A stretch of 56,262 nucleotides of DNA from an uncultured Prevotella sp. (GCA_937898715.1 CALEKA010000055.1:1-56262), one strand, 5' to 3'. Shown: positions 34,207 through 42,715, counted from the first letter of the stretch. Notes: a model not told the origin generated them from the letters alone. Translations and numbers: made by a program.

Positions 34207-34286
34207 TTCAGACTTCATTGACCCTCCGGCCCTGTAAATCTGATACTTAAGCCTATAATTATCTCTACATCGGCAGCCAAATGACC

Positions 34287-34370
34287 GTACACCGACCGAT
34301 GCTCGTGCGTACACCGACCGGTGCTCATGCGTACACCGACCGGTGCTCATGCGTACACCGACCGGTGTAC
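34287..34370. repeat. 22-bp direct repeats, GTACACCGACCGG type
   Basis: Units beginning GTACACCGACC start at 34287, 34309, 34331 and 34353: three full 22-bp units and a fourth ending GTACACCGACCGGTGTAC, which is itself a near-perfect dyad. The unit sequence is unrelated to the arrays in the compound elements, but the period is identical. It sits in the 629-bp gap between the ABC-F gene and the two-component pair. Confidence 0.9.
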
Positions 34371-34440
34371 GCCAACATGAACGGCATTCTAAGATAGAAA
34401 TCCCCTTATACTTTTCCCATTAGAAACGTATTACTTATTT

Positions 34441-34676
34441 AAGTTTCGGATTTAGTATAAGCGGGCTGAAAGCCCAATGAAATCCATAGCCCAAGGCAAC
34501 GCCTTGGGTAGAGATAATCAAGAACGATACGCCCTGTAAGGGCAGAAGTAAGGACAATATATTTCTACTTTTGCCCTTACAGGGCGAAACAATACTGCTT
34601 ACGGGATACCCAGGGCGATGCCCTGGGCTATGAATATCAATGGGCTTTCAGCCCGCCCATTCTAAATCCGAAACTT
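34441..34676. repeat. 240-bp palindromic repeat, complete copy
   Basis: The ends are AAGTTTCGGATTTAG and its reverse complement CTAAATCCGAAACTT. Between them are six small hairpins in mirror order: GGGCTGAAAGCCC, CCCAAGGCAACGCCTTGGG, GCCCTGTAAGGGC, then GCCCTTACAGGGC, CCCAGGGCGATGCCCTGGG and GGGCTTTCAGCCC. Partial copies form both ends of the window (1-55 and 56173-56262). I believe such sequences are frequent in Bacteroidales and often give rise to spurious short proteins; no gene is called here. Confidence 0.9.
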
Positions 34677-34679
34677 GAA

Positions 34680-34727
34680 TTACTTATTACTTTGAAAACT
34701 TATTACTTTGAAAACTTATTACTTGGG
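34680..34727. repeat. TTACTTATTACT-like tandem repeat
   Basis: TTACTTATTACTTTGAAAAC is followed by two more CTTATTACTT copies at about an 18-bp period. It resembles the arm of the palindromic elements at 15752 and 19539, and lies directly after the stop codon of the response regulator. Confidence 0.55.
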
Positions 34728-34731
34728 AATC

Positions 34732-35485
34732 TTACTTCCCCACCGACAGCCGCGACACGAACTCATTCACCGCTGCACGATAAGTATCGCCCACGGGAAT
34801 CTCTTCGCCCGTATCGAGAATGATTGCGCTGCGATTGAGTTCACGTATGTGGTTAAGATTAATCAGATAAGAGCGGTGCACACGCATGAAGGGCAACGGC
34901 GGCGCAAGCCTATCCTCGATGCGTTTCATACTAAGGAGCACGATGATGGGCTTATGCTGAGAGGTGGTATAGATACGTAGGTATTCACTCATTCCCTTCA
35001 CGTAGACAATCTCGCTGATGCACACCCTCACCACTTTATAGTCGCTCTTGAAGAAGATAAAATCGTCGGCTGCTGATGGAGACGGATTCTGAGCAGCAAC
35101 TGTAACAGCTTCTGCGGGCAAAGCGTGGAGCTGTTCCCACCGCTCACGCACATGATTGGCAGCACGCAGCAGGTCGGCCAGTCCGTAGGGCTTTAGCAGA
35201 TAGTCCACAGCATCGGCCTTGTAGCCCTCAATGGCATATTCCGAATAGGCCGTGGTAAACACCACCAAGGGGGGACGAGCGAGGCTGCGCACAAGTTCTA
35301 ATCCATTGAGATCGGGCATATTGATGTCGAGAAACAGAGCATCGACTTGCTCCGAGTGGAGCATGCGCATGGCTTCCGACACCGTCAGAACTGCCCACTA
35401 CTTCAAAGAAGGGCACCTTTTCAAGATACGACGTGAGCTGCTGCAAAGCCAAAGGCTCATCGTCGAGAGCTAAACATCTAATCAT
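34732..35485 (-). pseudogene. LytTR response regulator, frameshifted
   Basis: Two overlapping frames together give a normal LytTR-type regulator of about 250 residues. The first (from 35485) starts MIRCLALDDEPLALQQL and reads into KVPFFEVVGSS. The second carries SEAMRMLHSEQVDALFLDINMPDLNG with the phospho-acceptor Asp, then a LytTR DNA-binding domain (FIFFKSDYKVVRV, MRVHRSYLINL). The join falls near 35385-35395 and needs removal of one base. Start and kinase stop overlap as ATGA, so the genes are translationally coupled. It is either a disrupted gene, an assembly error, or a rare programmed shift; I see no slippery heptamer. Confidence 0.82.
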
Positions 35486-36644
35486 ACGCTTTGAGGAGTA
35501 AGGGGCACCGACAGGCGCACGCTATAGTCGGTGGCTGAGGGATGAATTTGAAGTTGGAAATCGTTGTGATAGATCAATCGAAGGCGCTGCGTCACATTGG
35601 CAATGCCTACGCCGCCGGGCTTCGACTCGTCGCAACGCGGACGACTATTGCGACAGCAAAACTCCACTCGTCCGCCAGATAGCACAAAGCTCACATCAAT
35701 ATAGGAATCATGCTCATAACTGATGCCATGCTTGAAAGCATTCTCCACAAAGGTGACATAAAGCAAAGGCGGCACCACGGCGGCAGAGTCGACAGAGGAA
35801 GGAAGCGAAAGCGCAATGCGCACCCGACTGGCGTAGCGTATGCGCATGAGGTTGACATAGTCGCCCAGAAAGTCGAGTTCGCGCTGCAAGGGCGAAAGTG
35901 GCTTGTTGCCATCGTAGAGCACATAGCGCATAAGGCGCGAAAGCACCTCGATCATACGCTCAGCTTGTGTGGGATTGATGCTTATGAGGGCATGGATATT
36001 GTTGAGCGTGTTCATAAAGAAGTGGGGATTGATCTGATACTTCAGATAGGCCAACTGCTGCTGAAGGTTTTCCCTCTCAAGTTGCTGCATGCGTTTGCGG
36101 TCGTCGGCCGACTTAAAATAATACTTCACCCCCACGTTGGCTAACACGATGAGAAACACGAAGGAGAACATTATCGTCTCGCGCGAGCCCATCTCAAACA
36201 TGAAAACGTCGCGTCCTGGGTGCCCCCTACGGCTGCGCGAGGGACGATGATCATCAGGAGAACGGCCATCGAAAGGCCTGAGTGGCTCTTCACGGGGCAT
36301 TTGCTGCCGCAACATCTCCATGCGGGCTCGACGGGGGCCATGCCATCGACGATGCGGAGAGAAATAGCGCTGAAACACGCCAAGACTCACAAAGAGCACC
36401 ACAAGCAAGAGCAAGTATGCCCACACTCGCTTGCGATAGACGAGCACCGGAGCTATCAGATAATTGTGCAAGCAAAACACAAGGAACAGCACACTGAGCG
36501 TCATCCACTCACCCGTAAGCATAAACCAATTGAAGGGGCGGTGGGTCACAGCCTCATTGACAAACTCCGTAAACACAGGGGCATGTAGAGTATGAGCCAA
36601 AGCGCAGCATAAAGCAAGTTCTCGGCTTTCTTCTGTCCTTTCAC
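35482..36644 (-). pseudogene. LytS-type sensor histidine kinase, probably frameshifted at its 5' end
   Basis: The main frame (to 36600) has four membrane segments, then the His_kinase domain (PF06580) with NPHFFMNTLNNIHAL containing the phospho-acceptor His. An ATPase region ends GGVGIANVTQRL. That frame has only a TTG near its beginning. In another frame, from a GTG at 36644, the sequence reads MKGQKKAENLLYAALWLILYM, a typical first membrane helix of this family. It would join smoothly at the four-C run (plus strand 36578-36581) if that run had five. One base is therefore probably missing. The partner regulator is frameshifted too. The signal sensed is unknown. Confidence 0.7.
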
Positions 36645-36795
36645 GATGAGAGAAATGTTACGTTTCGCGCCCTAAAATTAGGTTTTTCTTTTCATTCAGC
36701 AAAATGTCATCACCAAGCGATGACCTACTTCGGGGCCAATTCCACCCACAGCAGAGTGGCATACGCTGAGAAAAGTGGGCGGTTTGTTGAATGTT

Positions 36796-36827
36796 TTTGG
36801 ATTTTACAGGTAAAGCCTCTATTTTTG
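36796..36827 (+). promoter_or_regulatory. Promoter of the beta-helix protein gene
   Basis: TTTG at 36796-36799, 20 bp, then TATTTTTG at 36820-36827 matches the consensus. The leader would be about 104 nt. No operator or riboswitch fold is evident in it. Confidence 0.7.
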
Positions 36828-36936
36828 CAAATGACTTAGAAGCTTCAGAAATGCAGAACTTTCCTTCTCCACTATAGGCTTCTCTTCTTGCAAAAACATT
36901 AACAGACTCTACTCAGAGTGCTTTTCACGCATTGAT

Positions 36937-38844
36937 ATGAACAAAATTGTTTCTCTAATTTGCTTTCTCGCCCTGCTCTTCTCCACCTCTGTCTCTGCAC
37001 AGACGCTTAGAGTCCACTCAGGCGCGCTGACCACTGCATTCCGAGCCGAAGTGGGCGAGATGCCACTGACGGATGGCACATCTCTGACCATCGGCAACCA
37101 GACATTTCTGCTTTCAGAAATAGATAGCATCACAACCGATCGCACCGACGTGAGCGACAACACGGTCTGTGTGACCTATACCGAAGGCTCTGCCCACGTG
37201 GTGGTGGCAAGCAACGTGGCTCCATGGCTTGCGGTGAACGTCAGTGGCGCCCACGTGAGCATTGTGCAAGATGCAGAACTCTCCTCGGAACTGACCTACA
37301 CGCTGCAGGGAACGGCATCTGATGGATCCTTCTGGATGGACGGAGAACTTAAGGCTACGATCGTACTAAATGGGCTGGACCTTACGTGTAAGGACAGCGC
37401 AGCAGTGAACATTCGTTGCGGCAAGCGCATTTCGCTTCTGCTTGCCGACGGCACAACAAACTCTCTCACCGACGGTGCAGAAGGACAGCAGAAGGGATGC
37501 TTCATGGTGAAGGGCCACACCGAGGTGAAAGGAAACGGTTCGCTCCAAATCACGGGCAACGCAGCGCACGGTTTCTGGGGCGGAGAATATTTAGAATTGA
37601 AGAAATCGACGGGCACCATCACCATAGCCAAAGCGGCTAAAGACGGACTGAACGTCAATCAATACGTCAACATCAAGGGCGGAACGCTGAAAGTGCTCTC
37701 CGCTGGCGACGATGGCATACAAGTATCGCGCACAGACGATACTTCCGACGAGCTAAACGGACAATTCATCATGAGCGGAGGCACCGTAAGCCTGCTCTGT
37801 GCAGCCAATGCAGCCAAAGGCATTAAATGCGAAGACTCGCTTAAGGTGAGCGACGGAACAATCGAAATCACTACCACGGGCGGAGGCCTTTACAGCTCGG
37901 CAGATGCCGACGTTTCGGCCACCTGCGGCATCAAGGTGGGAGGCACTGCCACATTCGATGGTGGCAACGTCACGATAAAGGCATCTGGCGCCGGCGGTAA
38001 AGGCATCAACTGCACGGGAGATTTGACCATCAACGCAGGTACATTCAACATCACCACCACTGGTCGTCAGTATTCCTACAACCGACTTACATCTTCAGCC
38101 AAAGGCATACGTGCCGAAGGCCTACTCACAATCAACGGAGGCAGTCTAAACGTGACCTGCTCAGGAGGCGAAGGCTCCGAAGGCATAGAAAGCAAGAGAG
38201 AGCTATGCATTACCGACGGCACACTCGTAGTAAACACTTACGACGATGCACTCAACGCTGCTAAGAAAATTAGCATCAGCGGTGGCAAGATATATGCCTA
38301 TGCCACCAACAACGACGGCATCGACTCCAACGGGACGCTCTACATCTCGGGCGGACTCGTCATAGCCTCGGGCACAACTCAACCCGAGGAAGGATTCGAC
38401 TGCGACCAAAACACCTTCTCCATCACAGGGGGCACACTCATCGGCCTCGGCGGTAGCACATCCTCGCCCACATCGTCAGTCACCACACAAACCGTCATCA
38501 TCCTCAGCGGAAAACAACTCACACAGGGACAGCAACTCACGCTGCAAGACGCCACAGGAGCAGTCATTTGGTCATTTCTCATCCCCCGCACTTACAGCCA
38601 AGCCACGATTCTCGTATCATCTCCCCTACTGAGCGTAGGCAGTTCCTACACGCTGACCACAGGCGCTACCCTCACAAGCGGCACCACCTGGCAAGGCTAC
38701 TCGGCCGATGCCACCACAAGTGGAGGCTCTGCCCTGCAATCGCTCACGCTCTCACAGACCATCACCTCATCTGGCTCAAGCAGCGGAGGTGGCCCCGGTG
38801 GCGGCGGAGGTCATGGTGGTGGCGGACGCCCTGGTGGATGGTGA
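36937..38844 (+). CDS. Exported Cthe_2159-type carbohydrate-binding beta-helix protein
   Basis: The 635-residue product has a signal peptide (about 1-21, ending SVSAQ). A PF14262 (Cthe_2159) domain follows, with repeated right-handed beta-helix turns: LNGLDLTCKDSAAVNIRCGK, KDGLNVNQYVNIKGGTL, AKGIKCEDSLKVSDGTIEI, GKGINCTGDLTINAGTFNI, NDGIDSNGTLYISGG. Clostridial Cthe_2159 binds polygalacturonate and cellulose, so this protein may bind acidic polysaccharides at the cell surface. The last 20 residues are almost only Gly, Ser and His, an unusual low-complexity tail. The neighbouring two-component pair diverges from it across 292 bp and could regulate it, but that is inference. Confidence 0.88.
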   Translation: MNKIVSLICFLALLFSTSVSAQTLRVHSGALTTAFRAEVGEMPLTDGTSLTIGNQTFLLSEIDSITTDRTDVSDNTVCVTYTEGSAHVVVASNVAPWLAVNVSGAHVSIVQDAELSSELTYTLQGTASDGSFWMDGELKATIVLNGLDLTCKDSAAVNIRCGKRISLLLADGTTNSLTDGAEGQQKGCFMVKGHTEVKGNGSLQITGNAAHGFWGGEYLELKKSTGTITIAKAAKDGLNVNQYVNIKGGTLKVLSAGDDGIQVSRTDDTSDELNGQFIMSGGTVSLLCAANAAKGIKCEDSLKVSDGTIEITTTGGGLYSSADADVSATCGIKVGGTATFDGGNVTIKASGAGGKGINCTGDLTINAGTFNITTTGRQYSYNRLTSSAKGIRAEGLLTINGGSLNVTCSGGEGSEGIESKRELCITDGTLVVNTYDDALNAAKKISISGGKIYAYATNNDGIDSNGTLYISGGLVIASGTTQPEEGFDCDQNTFSITGGTLIGLGGSTSSPTSSVTTQTVIILSGKQLTQGQQLTLQDATGAVIWSFLIPRTYSQATILVSSPLLSVGSSYTLTTGATLTSGTTWQGYSADATTSGGSALQSLTLSQTITSSGSSSGGGPGGGGGHGGGGRPGGW

Positions 38845-38886
38845 TAGGCGCCTCCCCCCCCATCTCGCTACAGCCCCCCCCCCTCA

Positions 38887-38977
38887 ACCAGTACCGGGGC
38901 GACGCGTCCCCGCGTCGACATCATCCACGACCACCCCTCCTCAACCAGTACCGGGGGCGACGCGTCCCCGCGTCGAC
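38887..38977 (+). repeat. Two REP-like hairpins
   Basis: Forward copies at 38887-38918 and 38945-38977 are parts of a 57-58-bp tandem duplication that includes TCATCCACGACCA. They lie between the stop codon and the terminator of the beta-helix gene, so they are transcribed in its 3' UTR. Confidence 0.85.
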
Positions 38978-38998
38978 ATCATCCACGACCAAACCATA

Positions 38999-39048
38999 AG
39001 CCCATAGGAAGCGCAACAATCCATCCGCACCTCCTATGGGCTCACTTT
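38999..39048 (+). terminator. Terminator of the beta-helix protein gene
   Basis: Perfect 11-bp arms AGCCCATAGGA and TCCTATGGGCT enclose a 22-nt loop and are followed by CACTTTTTG. Confidence 0.85.
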
Positions 39049-39087
39049 TTGATTATACCGCACGCCGCTCAATGAAACAACGTCCAC

Positions 39088-39660
39088 CCTCGCGCGCGTA
39101 TACAGCGATTTTCCTCATGTAAATACATACACAGCATCACTTACACCACATATTTATCTGATTATCAACACTTTTTAAACACAGAAATTATCATTTCTAC
39201 CTACACTTTGCTTGCACTCTGCCTACACTTTGCCCGAACTACTCCACTAACTCTCTGAATACACTACATTTCCACGCCACACCTCCTATATTTCGCTTCG
39301 AGCCTTCTACGATAATACCATGCTCCCCATAGACTTTGGCCACCCCCACCCTTGTCATCCCTTCCCCTATGACAGTTTCAATTACCCCTTGATGCCGTTT
39401 TGATTACCCCCCGATGCCGTTTCAATTACCCCCCGATGCCGTTTTGATTACCCCATGGTCCCGTATCAATTATCCCCCCTTGCAATCATTCGGCCATGGC
39501 CCCTGCCATGCATACAGAGTGTAGGCGAAAGTGCAAGCAAAAGTACACATCGCTTCTCACCAACAAGGCTGATAATCAGCGATAACAAAGTTTAGGAGTG
39601 ACAGATGAAATCATTCCATCCCCAAAAATGACGGAGTGCGCGCGTGCATACGCGTGAAGC
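39088..39660. repeat. Compound repeat element, copy C
   Basis: The left terminus is CCTCGCGCGCGTATAC and the right is GTGCGCGCGTGCATACGCG. The left arm (39199-39240) holds CTACACTTTGCTTGCAC and CTACACTTTGCCCG. The right arm (39516-39545) holds GTGTAGGCGAAAGTGCAAGC, the reverse of the left. CTGATTATCAAC near 39158 and CTGATAATCAGC near 39573 are also inverted. The 22-bp array is at 39371-39480. The element lies between two gene 3' ends (beta-helix protein and Nudix regulator), so it is not simply a promoter region. No frame in it looks genuine. Confidence 0.7.
39371..39480. repeat. 22-bp direct-repeat array inside element C
   Basis: ATTACCCC or its close variant starts at 39381, 39403, 39425, 39447 and 39469, an exact 22-bp period. 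The unit continues with GATGCCGTTT and alternates TTTTG and TTTCA. Read on the minus strand, the first unit contains CATCAAGGGGTAATT, which also occurs on the plus strand in element A (about 342-356). The arrays of A and C are therefore related but inverted. Confidence 0.9.
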
Positions 39661-39687
39661 ACTTCTCGCACAAAGCGACAAACGCAG

Positions 39688-39745
39688 AAAAAGTGTACAG
39701 TTTGTACACTCTTTTTGCAAGTTTGAAAAATTCTCCTCACCTTTG
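39688..39745 (+). promoter_or_regulatory. Hairpin plus outward promoter-like sequence beside element C
   Basis: AAAAAGTGTACA, GTT and TGTACACTCTTTTT form a strong hairpin. TTTG (39714-39717), 20 bp and CACCTTTG (39738-39745) follow. It matches 557-616 in order and spacing. Downstream there is only the 3' end of the Nudix gene on the other strand, so a transcript here would be antisense or non-coding. Confidence 0.45.
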
Positions 39746-39906
39746 CACTCACATTCACTGGGCATACAGAATACTCTTTATTCTCACCCCCATCCATCAT
39801 ATACACGACTCCAACGAATCGTACCACCCTCCCCTCTTTACCATCCCCCTGCCCACGCACAGAGCGGATGACAATATACATTCACACCCCCAATTACCCC
39901 AACAGC

Positions 39907-40599
39907 CTAAAACTCTATCATGAATCCTTTCTTCTTAAACTCATCGTACTTCTCCTTGTTGAAAGAATAAAGTTGCGCTTCACGCTTAGGCGTTGGCCAC
40001 GTGGTTTCATTCAACTGATTGAGCAGTTCGTAGTGCATCATCTTCTTCGAAAAATTGCGACGATCAAACTTCACATCCAATATGGCTTCATAGAGCAATT
40101 GAAGGTCTTTCATCGTAAACTTTTCCGGAAGTAGCTCGAAACCAATGGGCTTAAAATGTATGCGCTCACGAAGTTGACGCGTAGCATCTCGCAAAATGCG
40201 GTCGTGATCGAAAGCCAACTGTGGCACATCCTCTATAGGGAACCACTTAGCACGAGCAGCATCATCACCGCCGCAGACATCCTGTATGCGCACCAAGGCA
40301 TAGTAAGCTATGGTAATCACTCGCTCGCGAGGATCACGATCGGGCGTAGTATAGGTGTGGAATTGCTCTATGTAGGCTTCATCGAGTCCAGTCTCTTCCT
40401 TCAATTCCCTGAGTGCACCCTCTTCGGCACTTTCGTCTGGATTAAGAAAGCCACCCGGAAACGCCCAACGACCTTTATAAGGATCTATACCTCGCTCTAT
40501 AAGCAACACCTGAAGGCTCTTGCCATCAAAACCAAAGATCACACAGTCCGTCGTAACCGCAGGATGCGGATACTTATAACAATATTGATTCTCACTCAT
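39907..40599 (-). CDS. NrtR-like Nudix-domain transcriptional regulator
   Basis: The 230-residue product has an N-terminal Nudix domain with a complete Nudix box (GGFLNPDESAEEGALREL followed by KEETGL, about residues 54-77). A C-terminal winged-helix region follows (FTMKDLQLLYEAILDVKFDRRNF). This pairing defines NrtR-type regulators, in which the Nudix domain senses a nucleotide-linked ligand; relatives in Bacteroidetes control sugar use. An intact box means hydrolase activity is also possible. The ATG at 40599 is used because the promoter at 40628-40659 lies inside the longer frame. No co-transcribed metabolic gene is visible. Confidence 0.88.
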   Translation of the reverse strand: MSENQYCYKYPHPAVTTDCVIFGFDGKSLQVLLIERGIDPYKGRWAFPGGFLNPDESAEEGALRELKEETGLDEAYIEQFHTYTTPDRDPRERVITIAYYALVRIQDVCGGDDAARAKWFPIEDVPQLAFDHDRILRDATRQLRERIHFKPIGFELLPEKFTMKDLQLLYEAILDVKFDRRNFSKKMMHYELLNQLNETTWPTPKREAQLYSFNKEKYDEFKKKGFMIEF

Positions 40600-40627
40600 A
40601 AGACATAAAAGCGTATATTTTACACCG

Positions 40628-40659
40628 CAAAGATACAATGTTAGATCTATACCACCAAA
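40628..40659 (-). promoter_or_regulatory. Promoter of the Nudix regulator gene
   Basis: On the minus strand TTTG (40656-40659), 20 bp, then TATCTTTG (40628-40635) is a perfect consensus promoter. Transcription should start near 40622, giving a leader of about 23 nt and fixing the start codon at 40599. Confidence 0.8.
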
Positions 40660-40838
40660 CGATTAACGAAAACTCTGAGCACGACGAGCTACTTTCCAAC
40701 CCAATACGAGAATATATAGCTATCCGGCAAAACGATTCAACAAAAATCGTCTATATCGGAAACATCTCTCCAGGACATTCATGCCCATCTGCTCATCTAT
40801 ATACAGCCAAACACTTTCGACCATTCCCCACCCACTTT

Positions 40839-40999
40839 CAGCCAATACCGGGGGCGACGCGTCCCCGCGTCGGCTTCACCCCAAGACGAGCAAAAAGAGA
40901 ACTCCATTAGTTCTGTGGGCGACGCGTCCCGCGTCGGCTTCACCCCAAGAATTCAAGAAGTAGTTCATAGGCAGTGGGGGCGAAGCGTCCCGCTTCGGC
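40839..40999 (+). repeat. Three REP-like hairpins, one with compensatory change
   Basis: Forward copies lie at 40839-40874 (long-loop subtype), 40905-40938 (short-loop subtype) and 40973-40999. The third reads GCGAAGCGTCCCGCTTCG where the others read GCGACGCGTCCCGCGTCG: C-to-A in one arm is matched by G-to-T in the other, so pairing is kept. The first two share a GGCTTCACCCCAAGA tail. Confidence 0.9.
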
Positions 41000-41024
41000 A
41001 AAGCTTGCGAAGGCTCGATGCCAA

Positions 41025-41090
41025 GCAAGCTTTAAAAACATAAGCCAAGCAAGCCTTAAACATGAATCAGCAAGCCTTAAAACAAGCTAA
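41025..41090. repeat. GCAAGCCTTAAA direct repeats
   Basis: GCAAGC(C/T)TTAAA starts at 41025, 41049 and 41070, periods of 24 and 21 bp, downstream of the ribosomal cluster terminator. The 40660-41112 gap otherwise holds only the REP copies. Confidence 0.75.
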
Positions 41091-41112
41091 ATCACCATAA
41101 GCCCCACCGCAC

Positions 41113-41150
41113 ACACGAAAAAACGGAACCCCTCGAAGAGAGATTCCGTT
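41113..41150 (-). terminator. Terminator of the ribosomal protein cluster
   Basis: On the minus strand AACGGAATCTCTC and GAGGGGTTCCGTT pair around TTC and run into TTTTTTC. A second hairpin with CAGGTG/CACCTG (about 41171-41192) lies between it and the rplQ stop codon. Confidence 0.9.
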
Positions 41151-41208
41151 AGTTATGGTATAAGAGCCACAGGTGCTTGGACACACCTGCGGACTTGTGA
41201 GCGTGGTA

Positions 41209-41694
41209 TTACTCAGCCTTTGCTTCTTCAGCAGGGGCCTCGGTAGCTTCAGTTGCAGGAGCTTCAGCTGCGGGAGCTGCGGCCTTCTTGCTACGACGAG
41301 TACGAGTTGCCTTCTTCTTAGTCTTGGCCATGTTCTCATCGAAGTCAACGAGTTCGATGAAGCACATCTCAGAAGCATCGCTGGCACGGAAGCCAGTCTT
41401 GATGATACGAGTATAGCCACCGGGACGGTCGAGAACCTTAGCGCGAACTTCGCGGAAAAGCTCTGTTACGGCAACCTTGTCCTGAAGATAGCTGAACACT
41501 ACACGACGAGAGTTCATAGTATCGTCCTTGCTCTTAGTGATCAGGGGCTCTACGTACTTCTTCAGCGCCTTAGCCTTGGCCAGAGTCGTAGTGATTCTTT
41601 TGTGCTTGATCAAAGAGCAAGCCATGTTGGAGAGCATGGCGCTTCTGTGAGAAGCAGTACGGCTCAGATGGTTGAATTTCTTATTGTGTCTCAT
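41209..41694 (-). CDS. rplQ: 50S ribosomal protein L17
   Basis: L17 is the last gene of the cluster. The 161-residue product starts MRHNKKFNHLSRTASHRSAML and has the full L17 fold to about residue 125. It is then extended by a Lys-rich (KKKATRTRRSKK) and Ala/Glu-rich tail of some 35 residues absent from E. coli L17 (127 residues). It follows rpoA by 8 bp and is followed by the cluster terminator. Confidence 0.97.
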   Translation of the reverse strand: MRHNKKFNHLSRTASHRSAMLSNMACSLIKHKRITTTLAKAKALKKYVEPLITKSKDDTMNSRRVVFSYLQDKVAVTELFREVRAKVLDRPGGYTRIIKTGFRASDASEMCFIELVDFDENMAKTKKKATRTRRSKKAAAPAAEAPATEATEAPAEEAKAE

Positions 41695-41702
41695 TTCAGA
41701 TA

Positions 41703-42695
41703 TTAATCTTTATCTAATTTATACTTAGAAATGTCAGTTCCAAACGACAGATTCAGACTCTCGAGCAAATCATCAAGCTCAGTGAGCGATTTCTTACCGA
41801 AGTTGCGGAACTTCAAGAGGTCGTTCTTGTTGTACTGAACAAGTTCGCCAAGCGTCTCTACATCGGCAGCCTTCAAGCAGTTGAGCGCACGAACTGAAAG
41901 GTTCATATCGGTCAACTTCGTCTTGAGCAACTGACGCATGTGGAGTACCTCTTCGTCGAACTCTTCGTTCTCCTCGTCTGCCTTGTCCTCCATAGTGATC
42001 TTCTCATCAGAGAAGAGCATGAAGTGGTAGATAAGGATCTTAGCGGCCTCCTTAAGGGCTTCTCTCGGGTGAATGGAACCGTCCGTTGTGATTTCAAGCA
42101 CGAGCTTGTCGTAGTCAGTCTTCTGCTCTACGCGGAAAGGCTCAACTGCATACTTCACATTACGGATAGGAGTGTAAATAGAGTCGATAGCAATCTCGTG
42201 GATATCCTGGCAGAACTCACGATTCTCGTCAGCGGGAACGTAACCTCTACCCTTGTTGATGGAGATTGTTATCTGCATCGTGGCTTTAGAATCTAAGTGA
42301 CAAATCACTAATTCAGGATTTAACACTTCAAATCCATTGAGAAACTTACTGATATCACCAGCCTTAAACTCGGTGGAGTTAGAGATGGTGATAGTAGCCT
42401 TCTCTGTTTCGTATTCATCTACAATCTGCTTGAAACGAACTTGCTTCAAGTTGAGTATAATGTTGGTCACGTCTTCCTTTACACCAGGCACGGTGGCAAA
42501 CTCATGCTCAACACCCTCAATCTTGATAGTGTTGATAGCATAGCCCTCGAGCGATGAAAGAAGGATACGACGCAATGCATTTCCGACAGTAGTGCCGAAA
42601 CCAGGCTCCAAAGGACGAAACTCAAACTTTCCGTACTTGGGGTCGTTTTCCAACATTATTACTTTGTCAGGTTTTTGAAATGCTAATATCGCCAT
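41703..42695 (-). CDS. rpoA: DNA-directed RNA polymerase subunit alpha
   Basis: The 330-residue alpha subunit has the N-terminal dimerisation and assembly domain (FEFRPLEPGFGTTVGNALRRILLSSLEGYA) and an acidic linker (DKADEENEEFDEE). The C-terminal domain, which contacts DNA and activators, follows (LNLSVRALNCLKAADVETLGELV, LLKFRNFGKKSLTEL). It sits between rpsD and rplQ, the standard alpha-operon order. Confidence 0.98.
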   Translation of the reverse strand: MAILAFQKPDKVIMLENDPKYGKFEFRPLEPGFGTTVGNALRRILLSSLEGYAINTIKIEGVEHEFATVPGVKEDVTNIILNLKQVRFKQIVDEYETEKATITISNSTEFKAGDISKFLNGFEVLNPELVICHLDSKATMQITISINKGRGYVPADENREFCQDIHEIAIDSIYTPIRNVKYAVEPFRVEQKTDYDKLVLEITTDGSIHPREALKEAAKILIYHFMLFSDEKITMEDKADEENEEFDEEVLHMRQLLKTKLTDMNLSVRALNCLKAADVETLGELVQYNKNDLLKFRNFGKKSLTELDDLLESLNLSFGTDISKYKLDKD

Positions 42696-42715
42696 GAATG
42701 TAAGGGAATTATTGA

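Noticed and set aside
39576..39923. Overlapping 95- to 101-codon frames on both strands near element C
   Set aside because: They run through the element terminus and hairpin, lack ribosome-binding context, and resemble no protein family.
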